Origin: Micropterix aruncella
Taxonomy: Eukaryota > Arthropoda > Insecta > Lepidoptera > Micropterigidae
Assembly (NCBI GenBank): GCA_944548615.1
Contig: OX155963.1
Span: 30,531,985-30,595,984 of the forward strand
Reading direction: 5' to 3'
DNA length: 64,000 bases
In this document: positions 31,905-43,460 of the stretch, piece after piece
Layout of the letters: each line of letters begins with the position of its first letter
Position numbering within the stretch: the stretch's first letter is position 1
Translations under genes and position numbers: made by a program
The notes under the pieces: model-generated
The model's database searches: none
The model's input: only the letters and a program-made list of their open reading frames with translations
What the model was told of the DNA's origin: nothing

Positions 31905-31995
31905 ATCCATCGATATCTCTTGGCATCTATATCGATCCAACCATCGATCCATCATAGTCCATCGATATTCCATCGATACATCGATAATCCATTGA
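31905..31995. repeat. Cluster of 'catcgat' motifs
   Basis: At least seven copies of (c)catcgat or a one-base variant occur in 90 bp. They resemble DREF-type TATCGATA sites but lie inside a MITE, so simple-sequence origin is more likely. Confidence 0.6.
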
Positions 31996-32199
31996 TATGT
32001 ACTGCTATTATTATTTTTAAAACACGCATCCCCATAGTGCGAGCGGAAGACATCGGGTGTGAGCGAGAGGTCCGGCCTAATGATTTATGACTCCAGGTGC
32101 ACGTTGATTTTGGCCCTACATAGTATGTTGCGCTGCAAGTTTCCACGAAATTCAGCAGGTCACGTGGTATCACATAGGTTCCCATATAAATATGACATT

Positions 32200-32830
32200 T
32201 TACTGACTGAAATAACTGAATATATTTCTCAACGTTTGAATATTGTTTTTTTTTTAAATGTCAGTTTTTACTACTTTTTTTTGAGTAGAACTACCAAATG
32301 CGAAACTGGTAAGACTGAAAAATGCCCACAATATTATTAGAAATGTACCAATTTTTGCATATCTACGTATACCTATAAATTAACTACTAAATGTATTATA
32401 AAAAATATGAACAACTGCATTTCTAGAATAGTTTTCGTCTTAGTTTGGACTGCAAAATCATCGATCAGTTTTGAGTCATTCATTTTTCGGCTTTCTCAGC
32501 TTCCTAGTAGAGTTGAATGGAACGTCGATCGTAACGGAAGTTCCATTTTTAGGCCCCCGGAGGTGCGCTGCACTCATTACTTTTATTACGTTTTCATCGG
32601 CTCCAATCGACGGCCAACAAGAACAATAATTTAAACAATTAAAAAACACGACTGCCGTTACAAAAAGTAAACTACTGTATTTATAATTATTAAAAACGTT
32701 AAAATAAAGTTCTTCGTTGAAACAAAATTCAATTTACGGAAGCTTCGCTACGTCCCCGTTGACGCGTGTTTTCTCTCTAAAAAAGACTATTGGGCATTCT
32801 GTGGGTCAGTCGACGACGGGAGTAATGTTC
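32200..32830 (-). repeat. Repeat family Z, uninterrupted inverted copy
   Basis: It is the reverse complement of 14897-15405 plus 16088-16250. It serves as the pre-insertion reference for the (TA)n-containing insertion at 15.4-16.1 kb. Confidence 0.65.
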
Positions 32831-32897
32831 GACGGTAGTTTCCAGTACGCCAAAGGAGTAATGTTCATATACTTGCTATTGTAACGGCCCTTAAGTA

Positions 32898-35368
32898 GGG
32901 GAGACCGGGGACAGTTGGATCACTTTTTACTTTTAGGTGATTATTGCCTAAAGTATTAAACTCTAGATAGATGTATCAATATGATTGAATAGACAATTTA
33001 TTCAGCTATCTAATTCAATAATCAATTTTAATTAAAGTCAAATACTTCAACGACTGTAGACCAGAAAAGAGACCATGGTAGATTGTATCAATTGTCCCAT
33101 ACCCGGGGACAAATGATACATAATTTCAGCCGATGAAAAAACATACATTTTGTTCCATGAAAAACTATTTTTTAACGGTAATAGATAGATAATTTTATGC
33201 TTTTTAACTCAGATATGAAAAGAAATAGAATATTTGGGTGCGAATATCTGAAAAATTAATTATATAAATCATCCTCTAAAATTTTATATATAAGTCCTAT
33301 AACATTATAATGAAAACAAAGTGACGAATCTTAAAGAAACAAGTATAATTCAAGTTTTCTTTTTGTAAATTAAGCAAGCAAATCCAAAATAGTTAATGAA
33401 AACTAAAAGTAAGAAATTGTATGAAAATAAGTTTGTATCAACCGTCCCCATGTTTCAACTGTCCCCATCAGTTTTTAACTACTATTTTCCTAATAATAAA
33501 CATTAAAAGTCACTTTGGTATTTACGAATAAAACTAGTAAAACTGTTCGGGATCATTTTTATTAGATGTAATGTACATATATATTTAACATTTCTATTTT
33601 AATCGAGTTCATAACAAACATTCTTTTTTAGTTCAGTCAACATTATACACCTACATGTATGTATTCTAACAAGAATAAAAAACTAATTCATCAAATATTT
33701 TGGTTTAAAACACTCCTCATTTCGGGGCTACCAATAAACTTAATAATTACTTTATAAATCATAGCCATAAAGCCACGTACTGACGATGCGAAGCAAACGC
33801 GGTGAAAGGCGCATGGCAAGATACATCTAAAATGTCAACAAATTGTTAAACAAGATTAAACGAAAACTTAAAACTTAGGCGTTAGTAATTTCCTTTTTTT
33901 TATCGAGATCAAAATTAACATTCTTAATCTTGGTCAGTCAACGTTACAAACCTCGAGCTAAAAGTTTTCTATGAAATCCACATTCAAATGACGATAGTTT
34001 TTCCTCTTCTTTATAAAATGATTTTGAAATTATTATAGAAATTAAATGTAATAAATAAATTAAAAATATTTTTAAAATACCATTAAAAATTAATAAATTT
34101 ATTATTATTATTTTTTTTTTAACTTTTTAATTGGAAATTAAATGGAAATTAAGGGAATTAAAAGGCTTAAATGGCTTAGAATGGTCCTTGGTGGCCCAGC
34201 TTCGCAATCCACTAGCGATGCTCAGACCCTGGGGAGAGCTCGGTCACGTAAGCCTAATGAACTAGAAGTTCCTACCTTGGATGCTGTTGTACTTCCTGGA
34301 TACAGTCCCGCTGCTGCCGTCTCCTCGTACTAAGGCTCGTAACGAGGGTTTGTAGGACCCTTACGTCTGTATCTGTACTCACTTAATACGTGTAGATAAA
34401 ACACACAAATGGACACCCGTTCACTTTGAATTTTCACACAAGTCTACCATAGTGACTTCGAAACTTTTTACTCATTTAACCGCAGGTGCGTGGTCTTTCC
34501 CGTTTGCTAATGACTTGTCAAATTAGCATCATACCTTTTCCTACGTTCCTTATTAAATCGTCCGTTTTTAAGATATTTCGCGTTTGGTACCTGCTTTTAC
34601 AAATTTGGTTGATCCTTTTTATTTAAGTGCCCTTTTATTTGTTCAGGTGTATATTATCTTTTGTTTGAAATTCCCAATTTACAATAATAAATTTATGAGT
34701 CCGTTGGTCATTTCTTCACCGGACATTAGGCGATTTTATTTTTGGTTCTTGCCGAAATACGTATTATTGAGATATTAATTATGATATGTGAAAAAGGAGA
34801 TGGCTATCATATTAACGATAACAACAGATCATAGAGGGGCGCTGTACCATATAAATCAAAATTATGTCGTCATGAAGACTAATTAGTCATGACAATCATA
34901 AAACTGACAATACTGGATAATGAATCGTCAACGGGGACAGTTGATACACGGGGTCAATTGATACGTATCAATTGTCCCCTTCAATATTGTATCAATCGTC
35001 CCCGGCGACACTTTTTTCCAAAAAAACAATTTATTCTGAACTACATAGCACATATCCAGACAAAATAATACACAAAAGAATCTCAAGACCCAAAGGTACA
35101 TGATAGGTAAGGCAAAAGTGAACATCATTACATCCATCATGAAAAATAAGTTGATTGAAATGTTACGTAAAATTTACATTTGGGGTCGTGAAATTTTGTC
35201 GGCTCCCTGTAGGCGTTTGCACAATCCGACGTCGGCGACTAACTAGAGGTTATACGGGGCCCTATAGAGGTATAATCTGTTGGCACTCACACATTGATAG
35301 CTATCATAGGATCTGAGAAAACGGCTTTGTTTTAACTGTCCCCTGTATCATTTGTCCCCGGTCTACCC
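32898..35368. mobile_element. TA-flanked element with 'accggggaca' ends, about 2.5 kb
   Basis: The left end 'ggggagaccggggacagttg' and right end 'tgtccccggtctaccc' are inverted repeats next to TA. Outside them 'gtaacgg'/'ccgttac' are also inverted, so the true ends may lie slightly further out. The 'tgtcccc'/'ggggaca' core recurs internally (for example about 33092, 33112, 33452, 34935, 34973, 35000). There is no intact transposase. A truncated relative starts at about 11664. Confidence 0.65.
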
Positions 35369-35516
35369 TACCGTTACATGCAATCAACAAATGCATTGAT
35401 TTCCAGTGAAATACACTGACACAATTCAGCTATTATTCTACCTCGTTAAGCGATGAATCAGCACGATGAAACAATACTTTTACTCGGAATAGTTTGAATT
35501 GCATCATTTCTCGGCC

Positions 35517-35555
35517 TATATAAACCGGCGAAAAAGCAACCAAAGCATCATTCCT
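35517..35555 (+). promoter_or_regulatory. TATA box and initiator-like pair
   Basis: TATATAAA at 35517-35524 is followed by TCATTC, with its A at 35550. That is 33 bp downstream and close to the arthropod initiator consensus TCAKTY. No plus-strand ORF with a good start follows, so it may be a decayed LTR or gene promoter. Confidence 0.3.
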
Positions 35556-35570
35556 CGAGTGATCACGTCC

Positions 35571-35825
35571 TCAAGATAGCGACGGCATACTTCGGTACCC
35601 CGGCTTCTTGGTCACCTTTTCCTTCTTTTCATTATCAAGGCGAGAAGCATCAGTCTGCATTCCCACAGACTTGAGCCGTGCCCAGTACGAGATACTAGGA
35701 GCACAAGTACAATCCTTATCCATACACCCTCGTAACTTCAGGCAGATATCCAATACATTCCCGTCAATATATCCTATTCGGGAAGCGTTACAAGCTGGCA
35801 ATATCGAACTTCCAATAAACACCTT
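35571..35825 (-). CDS. Candidate terminal exon, cysteine-containing, unidentified
   Basis: The acceptor GTATATCAG precedes 85 phase-0 codons: KVFIGSSILPACNASRIGYI, then DICLKLRGCMDKDCTCAPS, then a basic tail ending SMPSLS and TGA. Codon usage looks coding-like and the four Cys in CLKLRGCMDKDCTC suggest a metal or disulphide element, but I do not recognise the family. No partner exon was found. Confidence 0.35.
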   Translation of the reverse strand, partial: KVFIGSSILPACNASRIGYIDGNVLDICLKLRGCMDKDCTCAPSISYWARLKSVGMQTDASRLDNEKKEKVTKKPGYRSMPSLS

Positions 35826-35904
35826 CTGATATACCTAAAACCGACTTTTAATACGGAGATAATCCGCAAGTTGACACCACCACCTCACACCGCACAATTT
35901 GGAG

Positions 35905-36230
35905 TCTAGTGAGGGGTGGTCCTTCACACTATCTTTCTTTTCGAACCTCTATACTTATCGAACCAATAAGTTCCCACGGTCTCGCACTTAAAATTCCTTG
36001 TCATAATACTGATTTCTACGCCTACTCTTTCTGTGTCCATGTTGCAAGACACTGGAACGATCTTCCAGCAAATATACGAAACTTATATTCTTTGGAATCA
36101 TTCAAGACTCGCCTCAAAAATGACTACTGTTCTAAGAAGTAACCAGTTCTTTCCCTTCTCTCTACTTCCTCTATTAATTTTGTTTCCTCGAGAATTCTTA
36201 GTTTTAATTATAGTACTCGTAGTTGCTACT
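35905..36230 (+). mobile_element. LINE 3' end fragment (CR1/L2-like), plus
   Basis: It encodes YSFCVHVARHWNDLPANIRN followed by SLESFKTRLKNDYCSK and a stop. This is the classic terminal motif (F...a.r.WN.LP..iR...sl..FK..lk). The family is shared with 8065-8480 and 9475-9760. Confidence 0.75.
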
Positions 36231-36292
36231 TTTGCTCCAGCACTATTCAAGGGTACAGTGCAAAAAAATAAAAATATATATTTGTTACCCAA

Positions 36293-37620
36293 ATATGCAA
36301 TCTGCACTACGTCCAATCCCTCAAGGACCTAGCATTCCGATACCCGTACCACCAGAGAAGCTTGACGATTTACGAGCGCCATCAGGGAGTGAGTCAGAGG
36401 ATAGTTCTGAGGACGAGTTCCAAGTAGAAAACTACAGTGGGCCGCAACCATTTTCACAAGCTGAATTAAACGATCTGATTCGAGATTTAGGCCTTCCTAG
36501 AGCTTCTGCTGAATTACTAGGGTTCAGACTCCAAGAGAAGAACTTGTTGGCACCTGGAACTTCTTTCGCTTGGTTTAGAAATCAAGAGAAAAAATACAGC
36601 CTTATTTTTTTTAAGACATGTGGCTAATGAAAGGAGACTATTCATCGACTCTTCTAAAAGAAATTTAAAAGCTGTTTTACTCCACAATTGCAACAAATAC
36701 GCCTCTATACCGTCGGGCACTCAGTACATTTAAAGGAGAAGTAGGTATGACAACTTGCCTTAGAACTGTCTTTGACAAACTCAAATATAAGGAATTTGAA
36801 TGGACCACCTGAAAGTCATTTCTATGATAATCGGACAACAAGCCCAAATACCCTGTTACACCAACTACACCAATTACACCGAATACCCTTGTTTTCCCTG
36901 TGAATGGGATAGCCGCGCAAAATCTCAGCACTGGATCCAGGAGTGGCCAAGAAGAACACTTAAGGTTGGAGAGAAAAATGTACACTTTGAATATTTGGTA
37001 GACCCGAAAAAAAAACTTTAACCCCCGCTGCACATCAAACTAGGTATGACAAAGCAGTTCGTCAAGTTATTGCCAAAAGATGGTGAAACGTTCTAGTATC
37101 TAATAAGCAAGTTCCCTGGGTTGTCAGAAGAAAAGTTGAATGAGGGAGTTTTTGTCGGTCCTGACATACGTATGCTTCTGAAGGACGAAATCATGGAAGA
37201 TATTGAGAAAATAGCCTGGACTTTCTCAAAGAAGTTGTAACAAAGTTTTTAGGAAACAAGAAGGATCCCAACTTCAAAAACTTTGTTGAAAAAATGGTAA
37301 CAAGTTTTAGAGATTTGGGATGCTCAATGAGCTTAAAACTACAATTTTTAAACTTCCGTTTGGACCATTTATCGGAAAATCTTGGAGCAGTAAGTGAAGA
37401 GCAAGGATAGAGGTTCCACCAGGTCATAAAGGAAATGAAGCGGAGATACCAAGGACGGTGGAATTCAAATTTGATGCGCGACTACTGCTGGATGCTGCAG
37501 AGAAGAGCCACAAGCGGCGCACATGTGGAAAAGTTTAAAGCGAAGTTTCGAGGGGAAAAATGTAGATATAGGAATTTTAAAATTATATTGTACTATATAT
37601 TTATTTTAAATTTGGTAACA
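36293..37620 (+). pseudogene. Degenerate copy of a multicopy arthropod gene family
   Basis: The start MQSALRPIPQGPSIPIPVPP leads into FSQAELNDLIRDLGLPRASA and ..EKNLLAPGTSFAWFR, then in other frames RLFIDSSKRNLKAVLLHNCN, CFPCEWDSRAKSQHWIQEWP, LHIKLGMTKQFVKLLPKDGE, VSEEQG.RFHQ.IKEM and RYQGRWN. This order belongs to a large, uncharacterised, repetitive family seen in aphids and other arthropods and probably carried by a transposon. There are at least five frameshifts or stops, so it is a pseudogene. Confidence 0.7.
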
Positions 37621-37726
37621 ATAAAAAATTAAAAAATATGATGTGATATACACCACTGTGAAAAAGTCTAAATGTTGATAACTACTAATTAAAACATATT
37701 TTTTTAAAAATACAAGCGGTTAAAAA

Positions 37727-38010
37727 TACATTTACGGTTAATCGAAATCCATTTACTTATAAGTAGGCTTACCTTACATCCCGGTTTAAGCGGGATTGCC
37801 CCGGTTTTAGACATTGATCCCGGCGTCCCTGCAGGTTTGAGATTTTGTTCCGGTTGGGTTTTAGCGATGCCAGAGAGCGCGAACACAGACTGTGGCGCGA
37901 ACAAGTATATGGACGCCGCCACGCCTACCAATATCGCATGATGAGTGCAAAATATCGAAAGGAAAACATCGAGATTTAGATCTTCTAATCATAGATGTTT
38001 TTTTTTATGA
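37727..38010 (+). repeat. Duplicated repeat, copy 1
   Basis: It begins 'catttacggttaatcgaaat' with 'cttataagtaggcttacc' and 'cccggtttaagcgggattg'. It matches 38455-38780 closely. Confidence 0.7.
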
Positions 38011-38451
38011 AACTTAGCTTGTTAGACGCTTTGCCTATATGAGCTTCCTATAAGCTTTCTTTTAATAAAAACCAATAATCAGGATAAACTAGGAATAAAT
38101 AGGAAAGAAAATAGGAATAAATTACATAATTATGATACTCAACTTTAAATAAAATGTCCAAATTAGTCTTATAATATCATATTATAAGGAATGGGTAATG
38201 AAACACATTTGGTCTAATGATCGAGGCCGCATGCTGGAGTCTACTGTACGAGCGTTACTGCACTGTAAACTCAACTTTGGTATTACATGCAGACTTCTAT
38301 AAAAAAAAATCAAAAATGATAAATTATGGAAAAATGTTCACTCCAGCGAGAAGTACGATTGGTACAATAAATAATTCGAACATCCATTTCAGCTGCTTCA
38401 GCTAAACTTCACTTTTATAATTTAAAAATCTCCTAAAAAGCCATTTTTTGG

Positions 38452-39355
38452 CCACATTTACGGTTAATCGAAATCCATTTACTTATAAGTAGGCTTACCT
38501 TACATCCCGGTTTAAGCGGGATTGTCCCGGTTTCAGACATTGATCCCGGCGTCCCGGCCGGTTTGAGATTTTGTCCCGGTTGGGTTTTAGCGATGCCAGA
38601 GAGCGCGAACACAGACAAGTCCATACACTTGTTCGCGCCACAGTGAGTGCAAAATATCGAGAGAAAAACATCGAGTGAGTGCAAAATATCGAGAGAAAAA
38701 CATAGAGTGAGTGCAAAATATCGAGAGAAAAACATCGAGATTTAGATCTTCTAGTCATAGATGTTTTTTTTTATGAAACTTAGCTGGTTTTTTTTTACCC
38801 TAACTCGTTTGAAAAAATATTTTTTACAGCCCCCCCCCCCCTCCTGGTCAGGCTGTCCCGGAGTGAGTGCAAAATATCGAGAGAAAAACATCGAGATTTA
38901 GATCTTCTAGTCATAGATGTTTTTTTTTTTATGAAACTTAGCTGGTTTTTTTTTACCCTAACTCGTTTGAAAAAATATTTTTTACAGCCCCCCCCCCCCC
39001 TCCTGGTCAGGCTGTCCCGGTTTAGACCTCTATGATTATGGTAAGCCTACTTATAAGCAATTACATTAAAAATTACATATCACGCCTCCATATCACGCTC
39101 CGTTCATGCCATTTGGGTTGGCGCACTTGCAATTTGTTTTTTTATGCATTCTTCGGGTATTTCGACAATTTTTTTTTTTGCTTTTCCTATACATTGGTCA
39201 TTTTTCTTTTTTTTTATTGTCCAAAGATTCCCGAAATGGCTCAATTAAATTATAAGCTCTGGGTTGAGCAAAAAAACTGGGCAAAAATACCCAAATAATG
39301 CATAAAAAAACCAGACTTTTCTTAATGGATTTCAATTAAACGTAAATGTGGCCAA
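38452..39355. mobile_element. Nested inverted-repeat element with internal tandem duplication
   Basis: The outer ends 'ggccacatttacggttaatc' (38452) and its near reverse complement at about 39322-39355 are inverted. The inner ends 'cttataagtaggcttac' (38480) and 'gtaagcctacttataag' (39041) are also inverted. Inside are three 31-bp units ('gagtgagtgcaaaatatcga...') at 38642-38735 and a roughly 157-bp tandem duplication that includes a C tract (about 38704-38862 and 38863-39018). Confidence 0.65.
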
Positions 39356-40380
39356 ATAATAGGTTTGTTTTTTTTTAATATAATGTTTTAATGAGTAGTT
39401 ATCAACATTTATTCAATGAAGAATAAAGTGTTCGAAGACTTTCACAGTAGTGTATTTTTTTTTAAATGTCAAGGTTCAAGGTATTTTCCTACATGCATTG
39501 CTAGTTTTGCATAAATATTTATTTACCATTTGCGGAAAATCTCTACATGATGGAGCATAAATGATGTAATTTTTTAATTCAGCGCATCGAAAATTATAGG
39601 AAACATCCATTAGGGTGAAAAAAAAGTCTCAATTTTCAGGCCTGTGTAATCAATAGTATTGTTAAGCTATTCGTAAAATTTAATACAACTTTTAATAAGT
39701 CATTCTATCCTTGACAATCCGACGGACGCTCATTACTCGTCGTCACGCATCAGTCGATCGCCAGCGACTGACGCTCACCAGTTGTGAAAAACGAAAAAAA
39801 CAGACTTTGAGCGTAGAGAAGCAGAAAAATATAAAATAATAGATCAACATAATCAACACCGAGTTTATTACACCAAGTAAAAACATCGAATATTTAATTT
39901 AATCACCTACACCCTAATACAAATATATTTATAAAAATAAAATATATTTTTTTGTAAATATCAATTTGTAACGAAAAATAAAATAGCTTTCGTTGAATAT
40001 ATCTAAATAAATTAATTTTAACTAATATCACAGATCCGGAATAAAGAGAAAGAGATTCAAACTTGCGGATCAGCAAAATATAGGTTTAAATAACGTTAAT
40101 AATAAAAAAAGTGCAGTCATAGAGAGATTCAGACAATGCAAAAGTCAAGATATGATATTATCCTAACTTTGGTTGATTAAACTAGACGGCCTATTTGAGT
40201 TATTAAGACTAAAGAAATGTGTAGCGGCATAACAATTACGATGACTTTCGAATACAATTTAACCATAGACCATACTAAAAGAAATTGACAGGGTGCAAAA
40301 AGAAATACGCGATCGGTTTGCGATTATCTTTTTGATGCTTTATATAAATAAATATTTGAGACTTTAAAGTTGTTATTTAC
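39356..40380. other. AT-rich intergenic stretch, nothing recognised
   Basis: No ORF, RNA or repeat family was identified. Confidence 0.5.
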
Positions 40381-40684
40381 TATGGGAGAACCCAACACCC
40401 CAGGACGGTATAACGATGTATCGTCGGTTTGGATCATAAACTCACTAAGTGCGCTTTTTTCAAAAATCCCTTTTTAGTTGCTTCCTATGTAGTTTTTAAT
40501 TCTCTATCTAGTCATAAAATCCATATGCGTCTTTTCTCATCGTATTATAAAAAACTGGCACCGCCTAAAATAATTATCAGCATTTTAGTCAAAATAATTC
40601 GAAACTAAATTCATCATAGCACTTATCTCACATGGCGTCTATTTCCAAAAAAAAAAACAAATGATCAACACTCATATAACTTAG

Positions 40685-40989
40685 CCCTTGGAGTAAATGG
40701 GTATTTTCATGGATGCATCTGTCTCTTTTGCAGGATTTTCGGCGACATCGACTTAAAGTACTATAACTACGAAACTACTACACCAATCATAAAAAGAACA
40801 ACTGCACAATGATTGCATTGAAATTTCGAATATGGAATATTGAAATATCATTTTGTAAAACAATTAGATAATTATGAATAAATATGAGAACGTCAAAGAA
40901 GTGAAAAAAACGCGCGACCAGATTTGGTCGACTCGTACTCAACGGATAATTGTTTCGCGACCAGATTTGGTTGACTCATACTCAACGGG
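40685..40989 (+). mobile_element. MITE-A (piggyBac type), copy 1
   Basis: The element begins CCCTTGGAGTAAATGGG and ends TACTCAACGGG, between TTAG (mutated) and TTAA. A TTAA target and CCC/GGG termini fit the piggyBac superfamily. The right part carries two direct subterminal units built on 'cgaccagatttggt'. Confidence 0.85.
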
Positions 40990-41046
40990 TTAATGATTTG
41001 ACAAGAATTCTCGAGTTCCAAAATAATATATCATTATAGTACTTAA

Positions 41047-41352
41047 CCCGTTGAGTATGAGTCAACCAAATCTGGTCGCGAAACAATTATCCGTTGAGCA
41101 TGATACGACCAGATCTGGTTCCGCGTTTTTTTCACTTCTTTGACGTTCTCATATTTATTCATAATTATCTAATTGTTTTACAAAATGATATTTCAATATT
41201 CTATATTCGAAATTTCAATGCAATCATTGTGCAGTTGTTCTTTTTATGATTGGTGTAGTAGTTTCGTAGTTATAGTACTTTAAGGTCGATGTCGCCGAAA
41301 ATCCTGCAAAAGAGACAGATGCATCCATGAAAATACCCATTTACTCCAAGGG
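41047..41352 (-). mobile_element. MITE-A copy 2, inverted relative to copy 1
   Basis: It has TTAA on both sides (41043-41046, 41353-41356) and very high similarity to copy 1. Only 53 bp separate the element bodies, so the pair forms a 300-bp-arm palindrome. Confidence 0.9.
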
Positions 41353-41854
41353 TTAATGAAGTTAAAAATGTAATTGTATGTACATTTTTTATGTTCTACA
41401 AATTCCGTTTAAATTCGATAAAATCTTTGTCGTGCTCTCCTGAACAATTTGACTACTGTGGGTTAGTGAGTTTATCATCCAAACCGATATGATCATTCTC
41501 TCAACCGTGGGGTGAATGCAGAGACTTAGGCACAAGACAGTCCACCGTCTAACTGCGTGGCACTAGGAAGTGAACCCAGGAGGCAGCCTCGTACCCTCAC
41601 TGCAAGATTTGGCCAGAGACAGGGGAAACAGAGTCCTTCCCAGGATCGATCCTCTTCGAGGAAACTACCGGATGGGAGTTATACCATGAGTTGAGCTTAC
41701 CCAATATAACGGGCCATAGTGGCCCAAGCTGCCTGGGACCATGACCTGCCAAATATTTGACATAATAAATTTCTAGTGCTGGTATTTCTTTTAGGACGGT
41801 CTATGGATTTAACATATTATCTAATGCTACATACGTAAAAGTGATCCCAAAATA

Positions 41855-42975
41855 TGGAATCAGCCAGAATGGCACTGGTCTGGGGTATGGCAGTACAACC
41901 ACGAGCGACGTGGACTTGAAGAAGTCTCTTTTGCGGGGAGATTACGACAGCAAGAGTATGGCTCATGCTATTGGCCTTTAATGCCAGAATGATTGGACAA
42001 CAATTGGGGACTTTTGCATTCCGCCTCCAATGCACTGGAAGGTAATGCTCTATGACTGGACGCCAGAGATGCTGAAATTTTATTTGAATGCCTTTCAGCA
42101 TACACTTCCAGACCCCAGTAACCTCGCTCGTTGGAGCTTTGCCGAGGATAGTTCTTGTCCCCTCTGTAGCAATACCCCTTGCACAGCTAGACACATTCTA
42201 GCTGGCTGCAAGGTGGCCTTAGATCAAGGACGGTACACTTACCGCCATGACAAAGTTCTCGCTGTTATTCGCGAGGTAATTAGTCTCTCAGTGGCTCGTG
42301 CCAACAAGGGTTTGACAGTATCCTCCAAACCCCCAATACAGTTTGTGCGGGATGGCTCTAAAGGCAAAAAACATTTAACTACAAAACCTTTCTCAATAAT
42401 CGAGAAAGCTACAGATTGGATTCTGGAGGTTGATTCGGTCTCTAAGCAGTATAAATTCCCTGAAAGTCTCGGATGCACAGCCCTCCGTCCAGATATAACT
42501 CTTTACTCTCTATCTCGGAAGGTGGCTCTTATCGTAGAATTAACTGTTCCATGGGAATCAAATATCCCAAAAGACCACGAGTACAAATTAAATAAATACC
42601 ATGATCTCGCAAATGCCGTAACCCGGAACGGCTTCACTGTTCACCTTCACGCGGTGGAAGTTGGCGCTCGTGGCCTGCCAGCTAAATCTCTATTTCACCT
42701 CTTTAAAGATCTTGGCCTTTCCAGAAAAATAATCAACTCTTTCTTAGAAAAATTATCTAAAACTGCGATTTGCGCATCTCAAATTCTATGGCTTCGAAGG
42801 GGGAGTGAATGGGTGGCAAGGTGAACGCTCACATGTGGCAAGACAGCTGTCCTAAACCTACCACAGCCGGTTCGTAAGTCCGGAATCCACTGCTCACCCC
42901 CCAGAAGTGTAAAAAAATAGTATTATGATGGGCCCGACTCCGGTCGGTGAATTCCATGGCAGCTCCGTTTGTATT
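41855..42975 (+). mobile_element. LINE with restriction-like endonuclease, 5'-truncated, 3' complete
   Basis: The coding tail reads ..HWKVMLYDWTPEMLKFYLNA, a CCHC knuckle CPLCSNTPCTARHILAGC, then the nuclease LRPDITLYSLSRKVALIVEL followed by TVPWE...HEYKLNKYHDLA and VEVGARGLPAKSL, ending at the stop 42822-42824. The PD-(D/E)xK-like layout downstream of a CCHC motif defines the R2/HERO/NeSL-like group of non-LTR elements. About 150 bp of 3' UTR follow, ending 'gcagctccgtttgta' and (TTTA)n. The 264-codon stretch from 42030 has no stop, so it is a relatively young copy. Confidence 0.85.
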
Positions 42976-43446
42976 TATTTATTTCAATATAGCCATCTCA
43001 ATTCGATTAAGCTGAAGCTTCTCAGAGACTCCAGTGACATATTTTTTTCTTATATAGTCTATCATTATCATTGACTTATAATAATTATTAATCTAAGTTT
43101 CAACAGGTGCATATATATTAACAAAATCGCTCTTGCCGGACCACCCTGATTTATACCATGTTTCATTGGTCTGTTCAGACCTATATAAACCAGTGGAAAT
43201 AGAACTACCATTGAGAGGCCGTTAATCTAACAGAAATGATGACTGCCAACCGTCGAACCAGGGTTGTTCCCGTCCTGTGGGCAGTAGGTATACCCACTAA
43301 AGGCTGATTTAGATTGAGTTAGTTACAAGCATCAGTGCTGGTGCAGAGAAATGACTCACACTGTTCACACAAAATCAGTCAGTCGTGGTAATTTTTCATG
43401 GTGTACATTCGTTATTATAGTCAGTGGGGAAAAATGAATTCTTTAA
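42976..43446. other. Intergenic stretch, nothing recognised
   Basis: This is AT-rich sequence between two LINE insertions. No coding or repeat signature was identified. Confidence 0.4.
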
Positions 43447-43460
43447 AACGGCAGAATTTG

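Larger units (their letters stand above)
30502..32116. mobile_element. TA-MITE with 47-bp inverted repeats, split by a Penelope-like element
   Basis: The left arm starts 'gggccaaaatcaacgtgcac' and the right arm is its exact reverse complement, over 47 bp. TA flanks both ends (30500-30501, 32117-32118). Removing the Penelope element and one copy of its duplication leaves about 480 bp. The remaining interior holds a 'ccatcgat' cluster near 31905-31995. Confidence 0.8.
40424..41490. mobile_element. TIR element inside R, itself holding two MITE-A copies
   Basis: 'cggtttggatcataaactca' near 40430 and its inverted counterpart 'gagtttatcatccaaaccg' near 41466 bound the insertion. Without the two MITE-A copies the element would be about 450 bp. 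The target duplication was not resolved. Confidence 0.55.
40385..41750 (+). mobile_element. Retroposon R, diverged copy split by nested insertions
   Basis: 'gggagaacccaacaccccag' with 'gacggtataacgatg' matches the R start. The R sequence resumes at about 41490 ('tctcaaccgtggggtgaatg', 'ggcacaagacagtccaccg') and ends near 'gggccatagtggcccaagc'. About 1.06 kb of other elements lies between. Confidence 0.6.

Noticed and set aside
31905..31995. DREF-like regulatory array
   Set aside because: The motifs lie inside a MITE with no promoter nearby; simple-sequence expansion is the simpler explanation.
38642..38735. CRISPR-like short array
   Set aside because: Three direct 31-bp tandem units without spacers in a eukaryotic context; an ordinary tandem duplication.
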